Assembly (NCBI RefSeq): GCF_041820985.1
Contig: NZ_JBGUAU010000008.1
Location: forward strand, 132,183-196,182
Origin: Evansella sp041820985
Lineage (GTDB): Bacteria; Bacillota; Bacilli; Bacillales; Salisediminibacteriaceae
Length of the DNA stretch: 64,000 bases
Direction: 5' to 3'
In this document: one piece after another, positions 37,325-46,036 of the stretch
Layout: every line of letters begins with the position of its first letter
Position numbering within the stretch: position 1 is the stretch's first letter
The notes under the pieces: model-generated
What the model saw: the letters and a program-made list of their open reading frames with translations, nothing else
Told to the model about the DNA's origin: nothing
The model's database searches: none
Made by a program: the position numbers and the translations under genes

Positions 37325-38209
37325 ATGTTTCGAAATGTTGAGGAATTAATTACCAGTGCAGAAGAAAAACAAATTCCTATTTCTGAAGTAATGATTTTAC
37401 AAGAGATGGAGCATTATGGTCGATCTCGTGAAGATATCATGCATCAAATGGAACGTAATTTAGAAATAATGGAAAAGGCTGTAGAGCGTGGTATAACAGA
37501 GGATGTGAAATCTGTTTCTGGTTTAACTGGTGGAGATGGAAAAAAGTTGTATGAGTATATCCAATCCAACGAAACGCTTGCTGGTCCATTTTTATTAGAA
37601 GCAGTTGCAAAGGCAATGGCAACAAATGAGGTTAATGCAGCCATGGGAACCATTTGTGCAACACCCACTGCAGGGTCTGCTGGAGTTGTTCCAGGTGTAT
37701 TATTTACGATAAAAAATAAGCTTAAGCCTACAAGGGAACAAATGGTTCGTTTTTTATTTACAAGCGGAGCATTTGGGTTCGTTGTAGCGAATAATGCTTC
37801 GATTTCAGGAGCTGCAGGAGGGTGTCAAGCTGAAGTGGGGTCTGCCACAGGAATGGCTGCTGCTGCAGTTGTAGAGATGGCTGGGGGAACACCGCAACAA
37901 TCTGCGGAAGCCATGTCCATCGCTTTAAAAAATATGCTTGGACTAGTATGTGATCCTATTGCTGGTTTAGTGGAAATCCCATGTGTCAAACGAAATGCTT
38001 TTGGTGCATCCAATGCTATAGTAGCAGCGGATCTAGCTTTAGCAGGGATAACAAGTATTATTCCAACAGATGAGGTAATTGATGCTATGTACCGAATCGG
38101 TGAGTCAATGCCTTCCACACTAAAAGAAACTGCAGAAGGTGGACTGGCAGCGACACCAACGGGACGAAGAATTCAAGAGCAACTATTTGGTACTGCAAAA
38201 AAGGTGTGA
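37325..38209 (+). CDS. sdaAA: L-serine ammonia-lyase, alpha subunit
   Basis: A 294-residue catalytic chain. Cysteines expected to bind the [4Fe-4S] cluster lie in TICATPTAGSAG, GGCQAEVGSATG and VEIPCVKRNAFGA. The start ATG follows TAGGAGGAG. The stop lies five bases before the recG ATG, and the recG ribosome site overlaps its last codons. Confidence 0.95.
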   Translation: MFRNVEELITSAEEKQIPISEVMILQEMEHYGRSREDIMHQMERNLEIMEKAVERGITEDVKSVSGLTGGDGKKLYEYIQSNETLAGPFLLEAVAKAMATNEVNAAMGTICATPTAGSAGVVPGVLFTIKNKLKPTREQMVRFLFTSGAFGFVVANNASISGAAGGCQAEVGSATGMAAAAVVEMAGGTPQQSAEAMSIALKNMLGLVCDPIAGLVEIPCVKRNAFGASNAIVAADLALAGITSIIPTDEVIDAMYRIGESMPSTLKETAEGGLAATPTGRRIQEQLFGTAKKV

Positions 38210-38214
38210 TAATA

Positions 38215-40248
38215 ATGAATCGACCTGTCTCTGACATAACTGGAGTAGGACCTAAAATGATGGAACAGCTTGAACGAATGGGAATCTTCACAATCCAACA
38301 AGTAATGGAGCACTATCCTTTTCGATATGAAGACAAGGCTGTTCGACCAATTATGGAAGCACAGCACGACGAAAGAATTACTATTCGTGGAACCGTTCAT
38401 AGTGAACCAGAACTACGTTTTTATGGTAAAAATAAGGCTCGTTTGACCGTTCGCGTGCTCGTGGACGGTCTCTTGGTGCAAGCGATATTTTTTAACCAAC
38501 CTTATTTAAAGCGACAAATTTCTTTAGGTGATACGGTTGTGATAAATGGGAAACTGGATAAGCATCGCCTTGTCATTTCTGGTGGTACGATATTAAAAAA
38601 CCGGGATGAAAATTCTGAAGGTTTAGAGCCTGTTTACTCATTAAAAGGTGATATGAAAATTACTGCATTACGCAAATTGATCCGTCAAACATTTGTTCAA
38701 TTTAATGAAGAAATAAAAGAGTTTTTACCGCCACAGTTAATGGCTACATATAGACTCATGGAACGAAAGGAAACGTTACGCCAGCTTCATTTTCCTACCT
38801 CTATTGATATGCTTAAACAAGCCAAGCGGCGTATGATATACGAAGAACTTCTTTTGTTTCAATTAAAAATGCAATTTTTCCGAAAGAAGGAACGTGAAGG
38901 TGACATTGGTCAAAAAAAAGTAATCCAGATGGAAAAAATAGATGCTTTCATCACAACTCTTCCTTTCCCATTAACCAATGCACAGCAACGAGTACTTGGA
39001 GAAATTATGACAGATATTCAATCTGAGCATCGAATGAACCGGTTGTTACAAGGCGATGTGGGATCGGGGAAAACGATCGTCGCTGGAATTGCCCTTTTAT
39101 CTGTTGTTCAAGCAGGGTTTCAAGGAGCGCTAATGGTGCCTACAGAAATCTTAGCGGAACAACATAAAGAATCACTAGTCTCTTTATTAGAGCCCTTAGG
39201 TGTTCGTGTAGAACTACTTTCTGGATCTGCAAAAGTGAAGGAGCGTAGAGTGATTTTAGAAGATTTAAAAGAGGGAAAGATAAATATACTTATTGGTACA
39301 CATGCCTTAATTCAGGATAGTGTTACTTTTCATAAACTTGGTTTAGTTATTACTGATGAGCAGCATCGTTTTGGTGTAGAGCAACGCAGAATATTACGCA
39401 AAAAAGGGCTAAGACCAGATGTTCTTTTTATGACCGCAACACCAATTCCACGAACATTAGCTATCTCTGCTTTTGGAGATATGGATGTTTCTGTTATTGA
39501 CGAAATGCCAAAAGGAAGAAAGCCAGTAGACACACGCTGGGCAAAGCCAAATATGCTTCCAAGAGTGATTGAGTTTGTTAAAAAACATTTAGCTCAAGGA
39601 AATCAAGCATATATTATATGTCCTTTAATCGAAGAATCAGAAAAACTAGATGTTCAGAATGCGATCGATGTTCATGCACAATTACAAGTGGAGCTTGCTC
39701 CTTTTCAAGTGGGACTTATGCATGGTAGATTGGCCGCTGCAGAAAAAGATGAGGTCATGAATGATTTTGCCTCTAATGTTGTCCAAGCATTAGTTTCTAC
39801 AACAGTGGTCGAGGTAGGGGTAAATGTACCAAACGCTACAGTGATGGTCATCTACGATGCAGAACGTTTTGGCTTGTCTCAACTCCACCAGCTCCGTGGA
39901 CGAGTTGGACGTGGCAGTACACAATCGTATTGTGTGTTGCTAGCTGATCCTAAGTCGGATGTTGGGAAAGAACGTATGAAAATTATGACTGATACAACGG
40001 ATGGATTCGAGCTTTCTGAGCGCGATTTAGAATTGCGAGGTCCTGGAGATTTCTTCGGTTCCAAGCAAAGTGGACTTCCTGAGTTTAAAGTTGCAGACAT
40101 TGTGGAAGATTACCGAGTATTAGAAGTTGCCAGACAAGACGCTGTAAAGCTAATAGAATCAGAAGCGTTTTGGAAAAATGATCAATATAAAAAATTACGA
40201 GATTACTTGAAAAAACAAGCACTTTTTAACGAAGAAAAATTAGATTAA
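38215..40248 (+). CDS. recG: ATP-dependent DNA helicase RecG
   Basis: A 677-residue fork-reversal helicase. An N-terminal wedge/OB domain (VSDITGVGPKMMEQL, then RGTVHSEPELRFYGKN) precedes the helicase core. Core motifs are Walker A QGDVGSGKTIVA, DEQHRFG and the QLRGRVGRG motif VI. I start at ATG 38215, behind AAGGTGTGAT, rather than GTG 38206, which lies inside that site. The length is close to B. subtilis RecG. Confidence 0.95.
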   Translation: MNRPVSDITGVGPKMMEQLERMGIFTIQQVMEHYPFRYEDKAVRPIMEAQHDERITIRGTVHSEPELRFYGKNKARLTVRVLVDGLLVQAIFFNQPYLKRQISLGDTVVINGKLDKHRLVISGGTILKNRDENSEGLEPVYSLKGDMKITALRKLIRQTFVQFNEEIKEFLPPQLMATYRLMERKETLRQLHFPTSIDMLKQAKRRMIYEELLLFQLKMQFFRKKEREGDIGQKKVIQMEKIDAFITTLPFPLTNAQQRVLGEIMTDIQSEHRMNRLLQGDVGSGKTIVAGIALLSVVQAGFQGALMVPTEILAEQHKESLVSLLEPLGVRVELLSGSAKVKERRVILEDLKEGKINILIGTHALIQDSVTFHKLGLVITDEQHRFGVEQRRILRKKGLRPDVLFMTATPIPRTLAISAFGDMDVSVIDEMPKGRKPVDTRWAKPNMLPRVIEFVKKHLAQGNQAYIICPLIEESEKLDVQNAIDVHAQLQVELAPFQVGLMHGRLAAAEKDEVMNDFASNVVQALVSTTVVEVGVNVPNATVMVIYDAERFGLSQLHQLRGRVGRGSTQSYCVLLADPKSDVGKERMKIMTDTTDGFELSERDLELRGPGDFFGSKQSGLPEFKVADIVEDYRVLEVARQDAVKLIESEAFWKNDQYKKLRDYLKKQALFNEEKLD

Positions 40249-40259
40249 TAAATCAATGG

Positions 40260-40288
40260 TTGAAAATACAGTCCTTCAACTATATACT
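40260..40288 (+). promoter_or_regulatory. Sigma-A promoter of the fapR operon
   Basis: TTGAAA (40260-40265) and TATACT (40283-40288) are separated by exactly 17 bases. The FapR operator follows within five bases, which is the arrangement expected for autoregulation. Confidence 0.75.
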
Positions 40289-40292
40289 ACTA

Positions 40293-40309
40293 TTAGTACC
40301 TAGTCATAT
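40293..40309 (+). promoter_or_regulatory. FapR operator
   Basis: TTAGTACCTAGTCATAT has a perfect left half-site of the known FapR box (TTAGTACC) and a weaker right half. It sits at the expected transcription start of the fapR promoter. Bound FapR would block initiation until malonyl-CoA accumulates. Confidence 0.78.
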
Positions 40310-40328
40310 TAGCTTGGAAGTGATGAAG

Positions 40329-40883
40329 ATGAAAGTATCGAAAAAACAACGTCAACCATTATTAATAGCAAAAATAGAGGAAAATCCATTCATAACAGAT
40401 GAAGCCTTAGCTGATGCATTTGAAGTGAGTGTACAAACGATTCGTTTAGATCGTCTAGAACTAAATATCCCAGAAGTAAGGGAACGGATTAAAAACGTTG
40501 CTCAGCAACAATATGACACAGTGAAAGCTTTACCAATTGAAGAAGTAATTGGTGAAGTTATTGACTTAGAACTAGATAAGCATGCTATCTCCATTTTAGA
40601 TATCCGAGAGGAACATGTTTTTTCACGAACAGGTATTGCCCGTGGACATCATTTATTTGCACAAGCCAATTCATTGGCTGTAGCTATTATTGATGATGAG
40701 CTTGCCCTTACAGTTAAGGCTAATGTTTCGTTTAAACGAAGAGTTAAGGTTGGGGAACGTGTTGTAGCGAAAGCGTATGTAAAAGAAATAGGGGAAGATA
40801 GAACTATTGTAGAAGTAAAAAGCTTTGTGGATAAAGAACAAGTTTTCCACGGAGAATTTTCTATGTTTCGTCAAGAACAATAA
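40329..40883 (+). CDS. fapR: Malonyl-CoA-responsive transcription factor FapR
   Basis: A 184-residue repressor of fatty acid and phospholipid synthesis genes. The N-terminal helix-turn-helix (FITDEALADAFEVSVQTIRL) is followed by a hot-dog domain that binds malonyl-CoA (EEHVFSRTGIARGHHLFAQA). ATG 40329 follows GGAAGTGAT; the longer in-frame starts would place coding sequence over the operator. It is the first gene of fapR-plsX-fabD-fabG-acpP. Confidence 0.95.
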   Translation: MKVSKKQRQPLLIAKIEENPFITDEALADAFEVSVQTIRLDRLELNIPEVRERIKNVAQQQYDTVKALPIEEVIGEVIDLELDKHAISILDIREEHVFSRTGIARGHHLFAQANSLAVAIIDDELALTVKANVSFKRRVKVGERVVAKAYVKEIGEDRTIVEVKSFVDKEQVFHGEFSMFRQEQ

Positions 40884-40902
40884 GTTGAGGATGGTGTAAC
40901 AT

Positions 40903-41904
40903 ATGAAACTCGCTGTAGATGCTATGGGAGGAGACAATGCCCCTGGAAGCATTGTCAAAGGCTGTGAAAAAGCTCTCAAGGCATACGAAGATTTACACGT
41001 AATATATGTAGGAAATGAACAAGAAATAAAGAAGCATATGACAACAACGGAACGAGTAGAAATAATACATACAGAAGAAGTTATTGATAGTGAGGATTCC
41101 CCTGTTCGTGCTGTACGAAGGAAAAAGAATGCGTCTATGGTATTAGCAGTACAACAGGTGAAAGATGGCGTTGCAGATGCTGCAGTTTCAGCAGGCAATA
41201 CTGGTGCACTTATGACTGCGGGATTACTAGTAGTTGGCAGGATCAAAGGGATTGAACGACCAGCGTTATCTCCAATGCTACCAACCTTAAATGGTGATGG
41301 TTTCTTACTTCTAGATGTTGGTGCAAATATGGACGCAAAACCTTCTCATTTATTGCAGTATGCAGTAATGGGTGATGTATATATGCGAAAAGTAAGAAAA
41401 GTGGCCAAGCCTCGGATTGGTTTGTTAAATGTTGGTACGGAAGCCGGGAAAGGCACAGATTTAACGAAGCAAGTGTATGCATTACTTCAAGAAAGCTCAC
41501 TTGAATTTGTAGGAAATGTAGAAGCCAGGGATTTATTAAATGGAGTTGCAGATGTCGTAGTTTGTGACGGATTTTCTGGAAACCTCGTTCTAAAATCTAT
41601 TGAAGGAACAGCACTTTCCTTGTTTTCCATTCTCAAAAAAGAGTTAACTTCTTCATTTAAAAATAAGCTGGCAGCTGGTGTTTTAAAGCCTGCATTCAAA
41701 CAAGTGAAGCAACAAATGGACTATTCTGAATATGGTGGCGCTGGTTTATTTGGATTAAATGCTCCGGTAATTAAAGCGCACGGTTCTTCAGATGATAATG
41801 CATTTTTTAATGCAATTAGACAGGCAATAACAATGTATGAAGAAAACGTTGTAACAACGATACAAAAAGAATTAAAAGAAAATCTCTCGGAAAAGGAGCT
41901 ATAA
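40903..41904 (+). CDS. plsX: Phosphate acyltransferase PlsX
   Basis: A 333-residue peripheral membrane enzyme that converts acyl-ACP to acyl phosphate, the donor for PlsY. The N-terminus MKLAVDAMGGDNAPG and the segment GALMTAGLLVVGRI are family signatures. It is in the fapR operon, and its acyl phosphate pool is shared with the FakA/FakB pair encoded 5 kb upstream. The ribosome site is GAGGATGGTG. Confidence 0.96.
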   Translation: MKLAVDAMGGDNAPGSIVKGCEKALKAYEDLHVIYVGNEQEIKKHMTTTERVEIIHTEEVIDSEDSPVRAVRRKKNASMVLAVQQVKDGVADAAVSAGNTGALMTAGLLVVGRIKGIERPALSPMLPTLNGDGFLLLDVGANMDAKPSHLLQYAVMGDVYMRKVRKVAKPRIGLLNVGTEAGKGTDLTKQVYALLQESSLEFVGNVEARDLLNGVADVVVCDGFSGNLVLKSIEGTALSLFSILKKELTSSFKNKLAAGVLKPAFKQVKQQMDYSEYGGAGLFGLNAPVIKAHGSSDDNAFFNAIRQAITMYEENVVTTIQKELKENLSEKEL

Positions 41905-41908
41905 GTTT

Positions 41909-42850
41909 ATGGGGAAAATAGCGTTCGTTTTTCCAGGTCAAGGTTCTCAACAAGTTGGGATGGGGAAAGAACTAGCTGATTCATATGAAGTGTGTAACAA
42001 TATTTTTCGTGAAGCGGATGAAGTCTTACAGGAATCATTTTCATCTCTTATATTCTCAGGTGACGAAGAGGAACTCAAACGAACGGAAAACACACAGCCA
42101 GCATTATTAACGACAAGTATAGGTATATGGAAAATATTACAGGAACAAGGCATAACAGCAGATTTTGCAGCTGGACATAGTTTAGGGGAATATTCTGCCT
42201 TAGTAGCCAGTGGTGCTATGTCCTTTGAAAGTGCTTGTCTTGCTGTAAGAAAACGTGGTCAATGGATGGAAGAAGCTGTTCCTAAGGGAAAAGGAACAAT
42301 GGCAGCCATTTTAGGGATGAATCGAGAAGATCTTGTTTCTGTTACAAAGGAAGTAACAGAAAAGGTGGATATTGTAGAGCCAGCAAACTTTAATTGTCCT
42401 GGACAGATCGTTATTTCTGGATCTACTGCTGGTGTACAAGCAGCATCAGAGCTAGCAAAAGAAAGAGGAGCTAAAAGAGCGATTCCTTTATCTGTAAGTG
42501 GACCGTTTCACTCAACTATGATGAAGCCAGCAGCACTTAAGATGAAAGATCATTTAGACCAAATAGCAATTTCAACACCAACAATACCTGTAATTGCAAA
42601 TGTGACTGCAGGTACAGTTAACGATTCAGAAACAATTCGCAGATTGTTATATGAGCAAATATACTCCCCAGTATTATGGGAAGACACAGTGCAAAAGCTT
42701 TTGAATGAAGGTGTAGATACCTTTATTGAACTAGGACCAGGGAAAGTACTTAGTGGACTTGTGAAAAAGGTATCTCGTCGTGCAAAGGTTTTCCCTATCT
42801 TTGATAATGAAACACTAGAAAAAGCATTAGAAGCATTAAAGGAGGAGTAG
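41909..42850 (+). CDS. fabD: Malonyl-CoA:ACP transacylase
   Basis: A 313-residue enzyme that moves malonyl groups from CoA to ACP. The FPGQGSQQVGMG loop and the catalytic serine in GHSLGEYSALV are present. A further conserved His lies in SGPFHSTMM. It starts four bases after plsX, behind AAAGGAG. Confidence 0.96.
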   Translation: MGKIAFVFPGQGSQQVGMGKELADSYEVCNNIFREADEVLQESFSSLIFSGDEEELKRTENTQPALLTTSIGIWKILQEQGITADFAAGHSLGEYSALVASGAMSFESACLAVRKRGQWMEEAVPKGKGTMAAILGMNREDLVSVTKEVTEKVDIVEPANFNCPGQIVISGSTAGVQAASELAKERGAKRAIPLSVSGPFHSTMMKPAALKMKDHLDQIAISTPTIPVIANVTAGTVNDSETIRRLLYEQIYSPVLWEDTVQKLLNEGVDTFIELGPGKVLSGLVKKVSRRAKVFPIFDNETLEKALEALKEE

Positions 42851-42856
42851 TTATTC

Positions 42857-43594
42857 ATGAAAGGACAAAACGCACTTGTAACAGGTGGCTCACGAGGAAT
42901 TGGTAGGGCAATTTGTTTGGACTTAGCAAAAAATGGTGTGAATGTAGCGGTGAATTATTCTGGTAGTCAAGATAAAGCCGAAGCGGTTGCTGAAGAATGT
43001 CGAGCATTTGGAGTAAAGGCAATGGTAGTTCAATGTGATGTTGCTGATGGTGATGCTGTACAAGCTATGGTAAAAACAGTGATTGGTGAGTTCGGTTCGA
43101 TAGAAATCCTAGTAAATAATGCAGGGATTACGAGAGATACACTGATAATGAGAATGAAAGAAGAAGACTTTGATGCAGTAATTAATACAAACTTAAAAGG
43201 TGTTTTTAATTGTTCTAAAGCAGTGACACGTCCAATGATGAAGCAACGATATGGCAGAATTGTTAATATTTCCTCTGTTGTTGGAGTATTGGGTAATGCA
43301 GGGCAAGCTAATTATGTAGCAAGTAAAGCTGGTGTTATTGGATTAACAAAGTCATTGGCAAGAGAGTTGGCGAATCGTAATATCCATGTAAATGCGATTG
43401 CTCCTGGTTTTATAGAAACAGATATGACAGACAAACTACCTGAAGAAGTAAAAGAGGAAATGCTAAAACAAATTCCACTTGGAAAGCTAGGTTCCCCGGA
43501 CCAAGTGGCAGCAGTTGTATCATTTTTAACAAGTGAAGCATCAGGTTACATGACAGGTCAAACACTTCATGTTGATGGTGGAATGGTCATGTAA
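42857..43594 (+). CDS. fabG: 3-oxoacyl-ACP reductase
   Basis: A 245-residue short-chain dehydrogenase/reductase that uses NADPH in fatty acid elongation. The cofactor motif TGGSRGIGRA, the NNAG motif, and the catalytic Tyr-Lys in NYVASKAG are present. The C-terminus GQTLHVDGGMVM is typical. The ribosome site AAAGGAGGAG overlaps the fabD stop. Confidence 0.96.
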   Translation: MKGQNALVTGGSRGIGRAICLDLAKNGVNVAVNYSGSQDKAEAVAEECRAFGVKAMVVQCDVADGDAVQAMVKTVIGEFGSIEILVNNAGITRDTLIMRMKEEDFDAVINTNLKGVFNCSKAVTRPMMKQRYGRIVNISSVVGVLGNAGQANYVASKAGVIGLTKSLARELANRNIHVNAIAPGFIETDMTDKLPEEVKEEMLKQIPLGKLGSPDQVAAVVSFLTSEASGYMTGQTLHVDGGMVM

Positions 43595-43655
43595 TGAAAT
43601 CTCACTAGTATTTTCTAACATTTTATCCTATAATTACTGAGAGGAGGTGAGCTAC

Positions 43656-43886
43656 ATGGCTGTAATGGAACGAATTGCAAAAATCGTATCAGACCGTCTA
43701 GGCGTAGATGAATCACAAATCAAACCAGAAGCAACATTTAAAGAAGATTTAGGTGCTGACTCCTTGGATGTAGTTGAACTAGTAATGGAACTTGAAGATG
43801 AGTTCGACTTAGAGATTTCCGACGAAGATGCTGAGAAGATTGCTACTGTCGGTGACGTTGTTGAATACATAGAGCGTCATCAATAG
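43656..43886 (+). CDS. acpP: Acyl carrier protein
   Basis: A 76-residue acidic carrier protein. The phosphopantetheine attachment serine is in LGADSLDVVEL, followed by ISDEDAEKIATVGDVVEYI. ATG 43656 follows GAGGAGGTGA; the in-frame GTG at 43647 is part of that site. It is the last gene of the fapR operon and is followed by a GC-rich hairpin. Confidence 0.96.
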   Translation: MAVMERIAKIVSDRLGVDESQIKPEATFKEDLGADSLDVVELVMELEDEFDLEISDEDAEKIATVGDVVEYIERHQ

Positions 43887-43897
43887 TTTACCAAAAT

Positions 43898-43930
43898 CCC
43901 AAGCCCCCCAAAAAGGGGCTTGGGCTTTCA
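43898..43930 (+). terminator. Hairpin terminator after acpP
   Basis: CCCAAGCCCC (43898-43907) pairs with GGGGCTTGGG (43915-43924). The T tract after it is weak (CTTTC), so some read-through into rnc is likely. Confidence 0.7.
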
Positions 43931-43971
43931 AAAATCTTAAAATCCACAGTAGAGAAGCGATGGGGGTTCTC

Positions 43972-44733
43972 ATGCAACAATCAAGAAAGATTCAAAGAAG
44001 GGGTTTAAAACGTCAATCAAAAAAAATGTTGATGACGGAAGACCAAAAAATTCAATACCGCCAATTTTTGTCTTCTATAAATATAACGTATAATATTGAA
44101 GACTTATTTATCCAAGCATTTACCCATTCATCGTATGTAAACGAACATCGAATTCGTCCTCACGATGATAACGAACGGCTCGAATTTTTAGGAGATGCTG
44201 TTTTGGAATTGGCCATCTCACAATACTTGTTTAAGAACTATGAAAACATGAGTGAAGGGGAGATGACCAAACTCAGAGCTGCCATCGTTTGCGAGCCATC
44301 ACTAGCAAAAATTGCAGATGAATTACACTTTGGTGACTACGTATTCTTAGGTAAAGGAGAAGAAATGACCGGAGGAAGAAGACGCCCAGCCCTATTAGCG
44401 GACGTATTCGAATCCTTCGTAGGAGCACTATACCTAGACTCAGGGATGGATTCCGTCTATAACTTCTTACAAGCATACGTATACCCAAAAATTGCAGAAG
44501 GCGCCTTTTCCGACATGATGGACTACAAAAGCCAATTGCAAGAACTCATCCAACGAGAAGGACAAGGCCACATCCAATACAAAATAGTCCAAGAAAAAGG
44601 CCCAGCCCACGCCAGAGAATTCGTCTCCGAAGTCTGGCTAGAAAACAACCAACTAGGCAAAGGACTAGGAAGATCCAAAAAAGAGGCGGAGCAAATGGCC
44701 GCACAAAAAGCACTGCAAAAACTCGAAAAATAA
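43972..44733 (+). CDS. rnc: Ribonuclease III
   Basis: A 253-residue double-strand-specific RNase that processes rRNA and regulatory RNA. The catalytic motif NERLEFLGDAVLEL is present, and a C-terminal double-stranded RNA-binding domain begins near residue 175. Starts at ATG 43960 or 43972 are both possible; GGGGG lies five bases before the latter. The 3' half (from about 44340) is strikingly T-poor and rich in C-ending codons compared with the 5' half and the neighbours. In B. subtilis smc follows directly; here a 4.6-kb insertion separates them. Confidence 0.95.
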   Translation: MQQSRKIQRRGLKRQSKKMLMTEDQKIQYRQFLSSINITYNIEDLFIQAFTHSSYVNEHRIRPHDDNERLEFLGDAVLELAISQYLFKNYENMSEGEMTKLRAAIVCEPSLAKIADELHFGDYVFLGKGEEMTGGRRRPALLADVFESFVGALYLDSGMDSVYNFLQAYVYPKIAEGAFSDMMDYKSQLQELIQREGQGHIQYKIVQEKGPAHAREFVSEVWLENNQLGKGLGRSKKEAEQMAAQKALQKLEK

Positions 44734-44755
44734 AACCATTAAAAAATCGATTCGA

Positions 44756-44953
44756 CGTTAATCCTGGCCATATAAGACTGTGAGGAATTTATTCCTCTAA
44801 AGTCTTATATGGTCAGGATTTTTTTTACGCGACAGCGTAAAAAAGCGTGGCGAAAGCCACGCAGTCGAATCTATTTTTTAACCCTGAACTATATTGCGAG
44901 TTTTTATAGTGCACCCCGCCATTTGCGACGAAGGCGAGAGCCTGAGGAGCAGA
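44756..44953 (+). repeat. Family B structured repeat, unit 1
   Basis: First of two direct copies with a period of about 192 bp. In order it has a long hairpin (ATCCTGGCCATATAAGACT against AGTCTTATATGGTCAGGAT), a stem TTTTTTACGC-GACA-GCGTAAAAA, and a stem GCGTGGC-GAAA-GCCACGC with a GNRA loop. A last domain has CGCCATTTGC pairing imperfectly with GCAGATGGC around GGC-GAGA-GCC. The first hairpin plus T-run may also end rnc transcription. An open frame through it is probably spurious. Confidence 0.85.
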
Positions 44954-45165
44954 TGGCCCAGGTTAGAAGAAGTGAGGAATTCATTCCTCAAAAGTCTTCT
45001 ATGGTCAGGATTTTTTTACGCGACAGCGTAAAAAGCGGGGCGAAAGCCACGCAGTCGAAACGATTTTTAACCATGAACAATATTACGAGTTTATATATTG
45101 CGCCCCGCCATTTGCGACGAAGAGCGATAGTCCTGAGGAGCAGATGGCCGAGGTTTGGATCGTGT
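44954..45165 (+). repeat. Family B structured repeat, unit 2
   Basis: Second copy of the 192-bp unit. The same blocks recur: TTTTTTTACGCGACAGCGTA, GGCGAAAGCCACGCAGTCGA, AACCATGAACAATATTACGA, CGCCATTTGCGACGAAG and CCTGAGGAGCAGATGGCC. Differences include a GCGGGGC arm that now pairs better with the downstream CGCCCCGC (8 bp) than with GCCACGC, so a long-range pairing may be the conserved one. I see no gene between 44734 and 45434. Confidence 0.85.
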
Positions 45166-45344
45166 AGCTTGTGAAGTAAAATATTTTAAATAGTTAAATT
45201 CAATAAAGATATGAGAATTCACCTAAAATGGAAAATAACGAGCTTTTTAATTACTGTGGACATAAAAAATATATAGTTCCATCCCTCTACCTCCTCATCA
45301 TTTGGAGATTAATCTAAAAATTACCTTTTAACAATAACAATGTT

Positions 45345-45353
45345 TGTTATAAT
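45345..45353 (+). promoter_or_regulatory. Putative extended -10 promoter
   Basis: TGTTATAAT is an extended -10 element; a matching -35 is weak. It lies 82 bases before the small membrane protein gene at 45435. Confidence 0.45.
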
Positions 45354-45360
45354 AAAAATA

Positions 45361-45388
45361 ACCTTTTCCCCGCGAAAAAGGTTTTTCT
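45361..45388 (+). terminator. Hairpin at the start of the 45435 transcript
   Basis: ACCTTTT and AAAAAGGT pair around CCCCGCG and a TTTTTC tract follows. It looks like a terminator but falls at the predicted transcription start, so it may stop upstream read-through or protect the 5' end. Confidence 0.5.
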
Positions 45389-45434
45389 ATGGGTTTAAAA
45401 AACTAATCATCTACAAAGGAGGACTTATATAATC

Positions 45435-45893
45435 ATGTCTAACCCAAGCTTCATATTTGTAATAGCCAGCATCATAGCAGTATTCGGTATCACTATCTGT
45501 TTGAAACAATTAATATCAAAGGTTCAAGTTGAATTGGAAAAAAAGAACGACATTAGCACAGAAACAGTGCAAAAAGAAAACAGTCGCTTTTTTATAAAAG
45601 TAGTATTAGTGGAAACTATCCCAATTCTTCTAGTCGTTTATGGGTTTAATCAAATTGCTTCAATTGAAGGAACGAAGGAACTTTCTGAATTACTTCCAGC
45701 AATCATTCTTATTATTATCACTTTTATAGTAGGATTATTTATGATATTGATGGCTCGTCAACAAACACTTTCCATTGGAGATTTAACAGCAAACGCAAAA
45801 GGAGCAGTAAATACAATCTTATTTATTGGTATTAGTTTGATAGGAGCAATTCCAATTCTATCAATTGTTGCGATTTTAATGATGCTGGCATAA
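45435..45893 (+). CDS. Four-helix membrane protein with internal repeat, c-subunit-like
   Basis: A 152-residue protein of unknown function with four hydrophobic segments (about residues 6-24, 52-72, 86-108 and 124-151) separated by a charged loop (25-50) and a short ARQQTLSIGDLTAN loop. Segments 2 and 4 resemble each other: FFIKVVLVETIPILLVV against LFIGISLIGAIPILSIV. The first looks like the carboxylate helix of a rotary ATPase c subunit (Glu-x-x-Pro-Ile), with Gly in the second. The ribosome site AAAGGAGG is strong. I infer a duplicated helical hairpin; a proteolipid-type role is only a guess. Confidence 0.7.
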   Translation: MSNPSFIFVIASIIAVFGITICLKQLISKVQVELEKKNDISTETVQKENSRFFIKVVLVETIPILLVVYGFNQIASIEGTKELSELLPAIILIIITFIVGLFMILMARQQTLSIGDLTANAKGAVNTILFIGISLIGAIPILSIVAILMMLA

Positions 45894-45909
45894 ATATAAG
45901 TGCTAGTAA

Positions 45910-46036
45910 TTAGCTTCTTAAACATTGAATTAATTATTGTTTAAGCTATCTTACATTTAGAAAAATCACATCTAATAAAGCTCATTGAGATGGTTCCTTA
46001 TCCTTTTAACATATTCTAAGGGATGTGATTTTTCTA
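45910..46036 (+). terminator. Hairpins after the 45435 gene
   Basis: Two nested signals: TAGCTT...AAGCTA (45910-45948), then AAAAATCACATC (45961-45972) pairing with GATGTGATTTTT (46022-46033), followed by a T-rich tract. The rest of the gap to 46315 is AT-rich; I see nothing else in it. Confidence 0.65.

Noticed and set aside
40260..40328. Longer FapR N-terminus
   Set aside because: It would place codons over the promoter and FapR operator and lacks a ribosome site; ATG 40329 fits the family.
44940..45000. Hammerhead ribozyme core (CTGAGGA)
   Set aside because: The CUGANGA-like core occurs in both 192-bp units, but no GAAA and NUH elements are placed so that stems II and III can form.
44809..45174. 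121-codon open frame through the family B repeats
   Set aside because: The product is a low-complexity translation of both repeat copies, with hairpin arms reappearing as repeated peptides; no good start signal.
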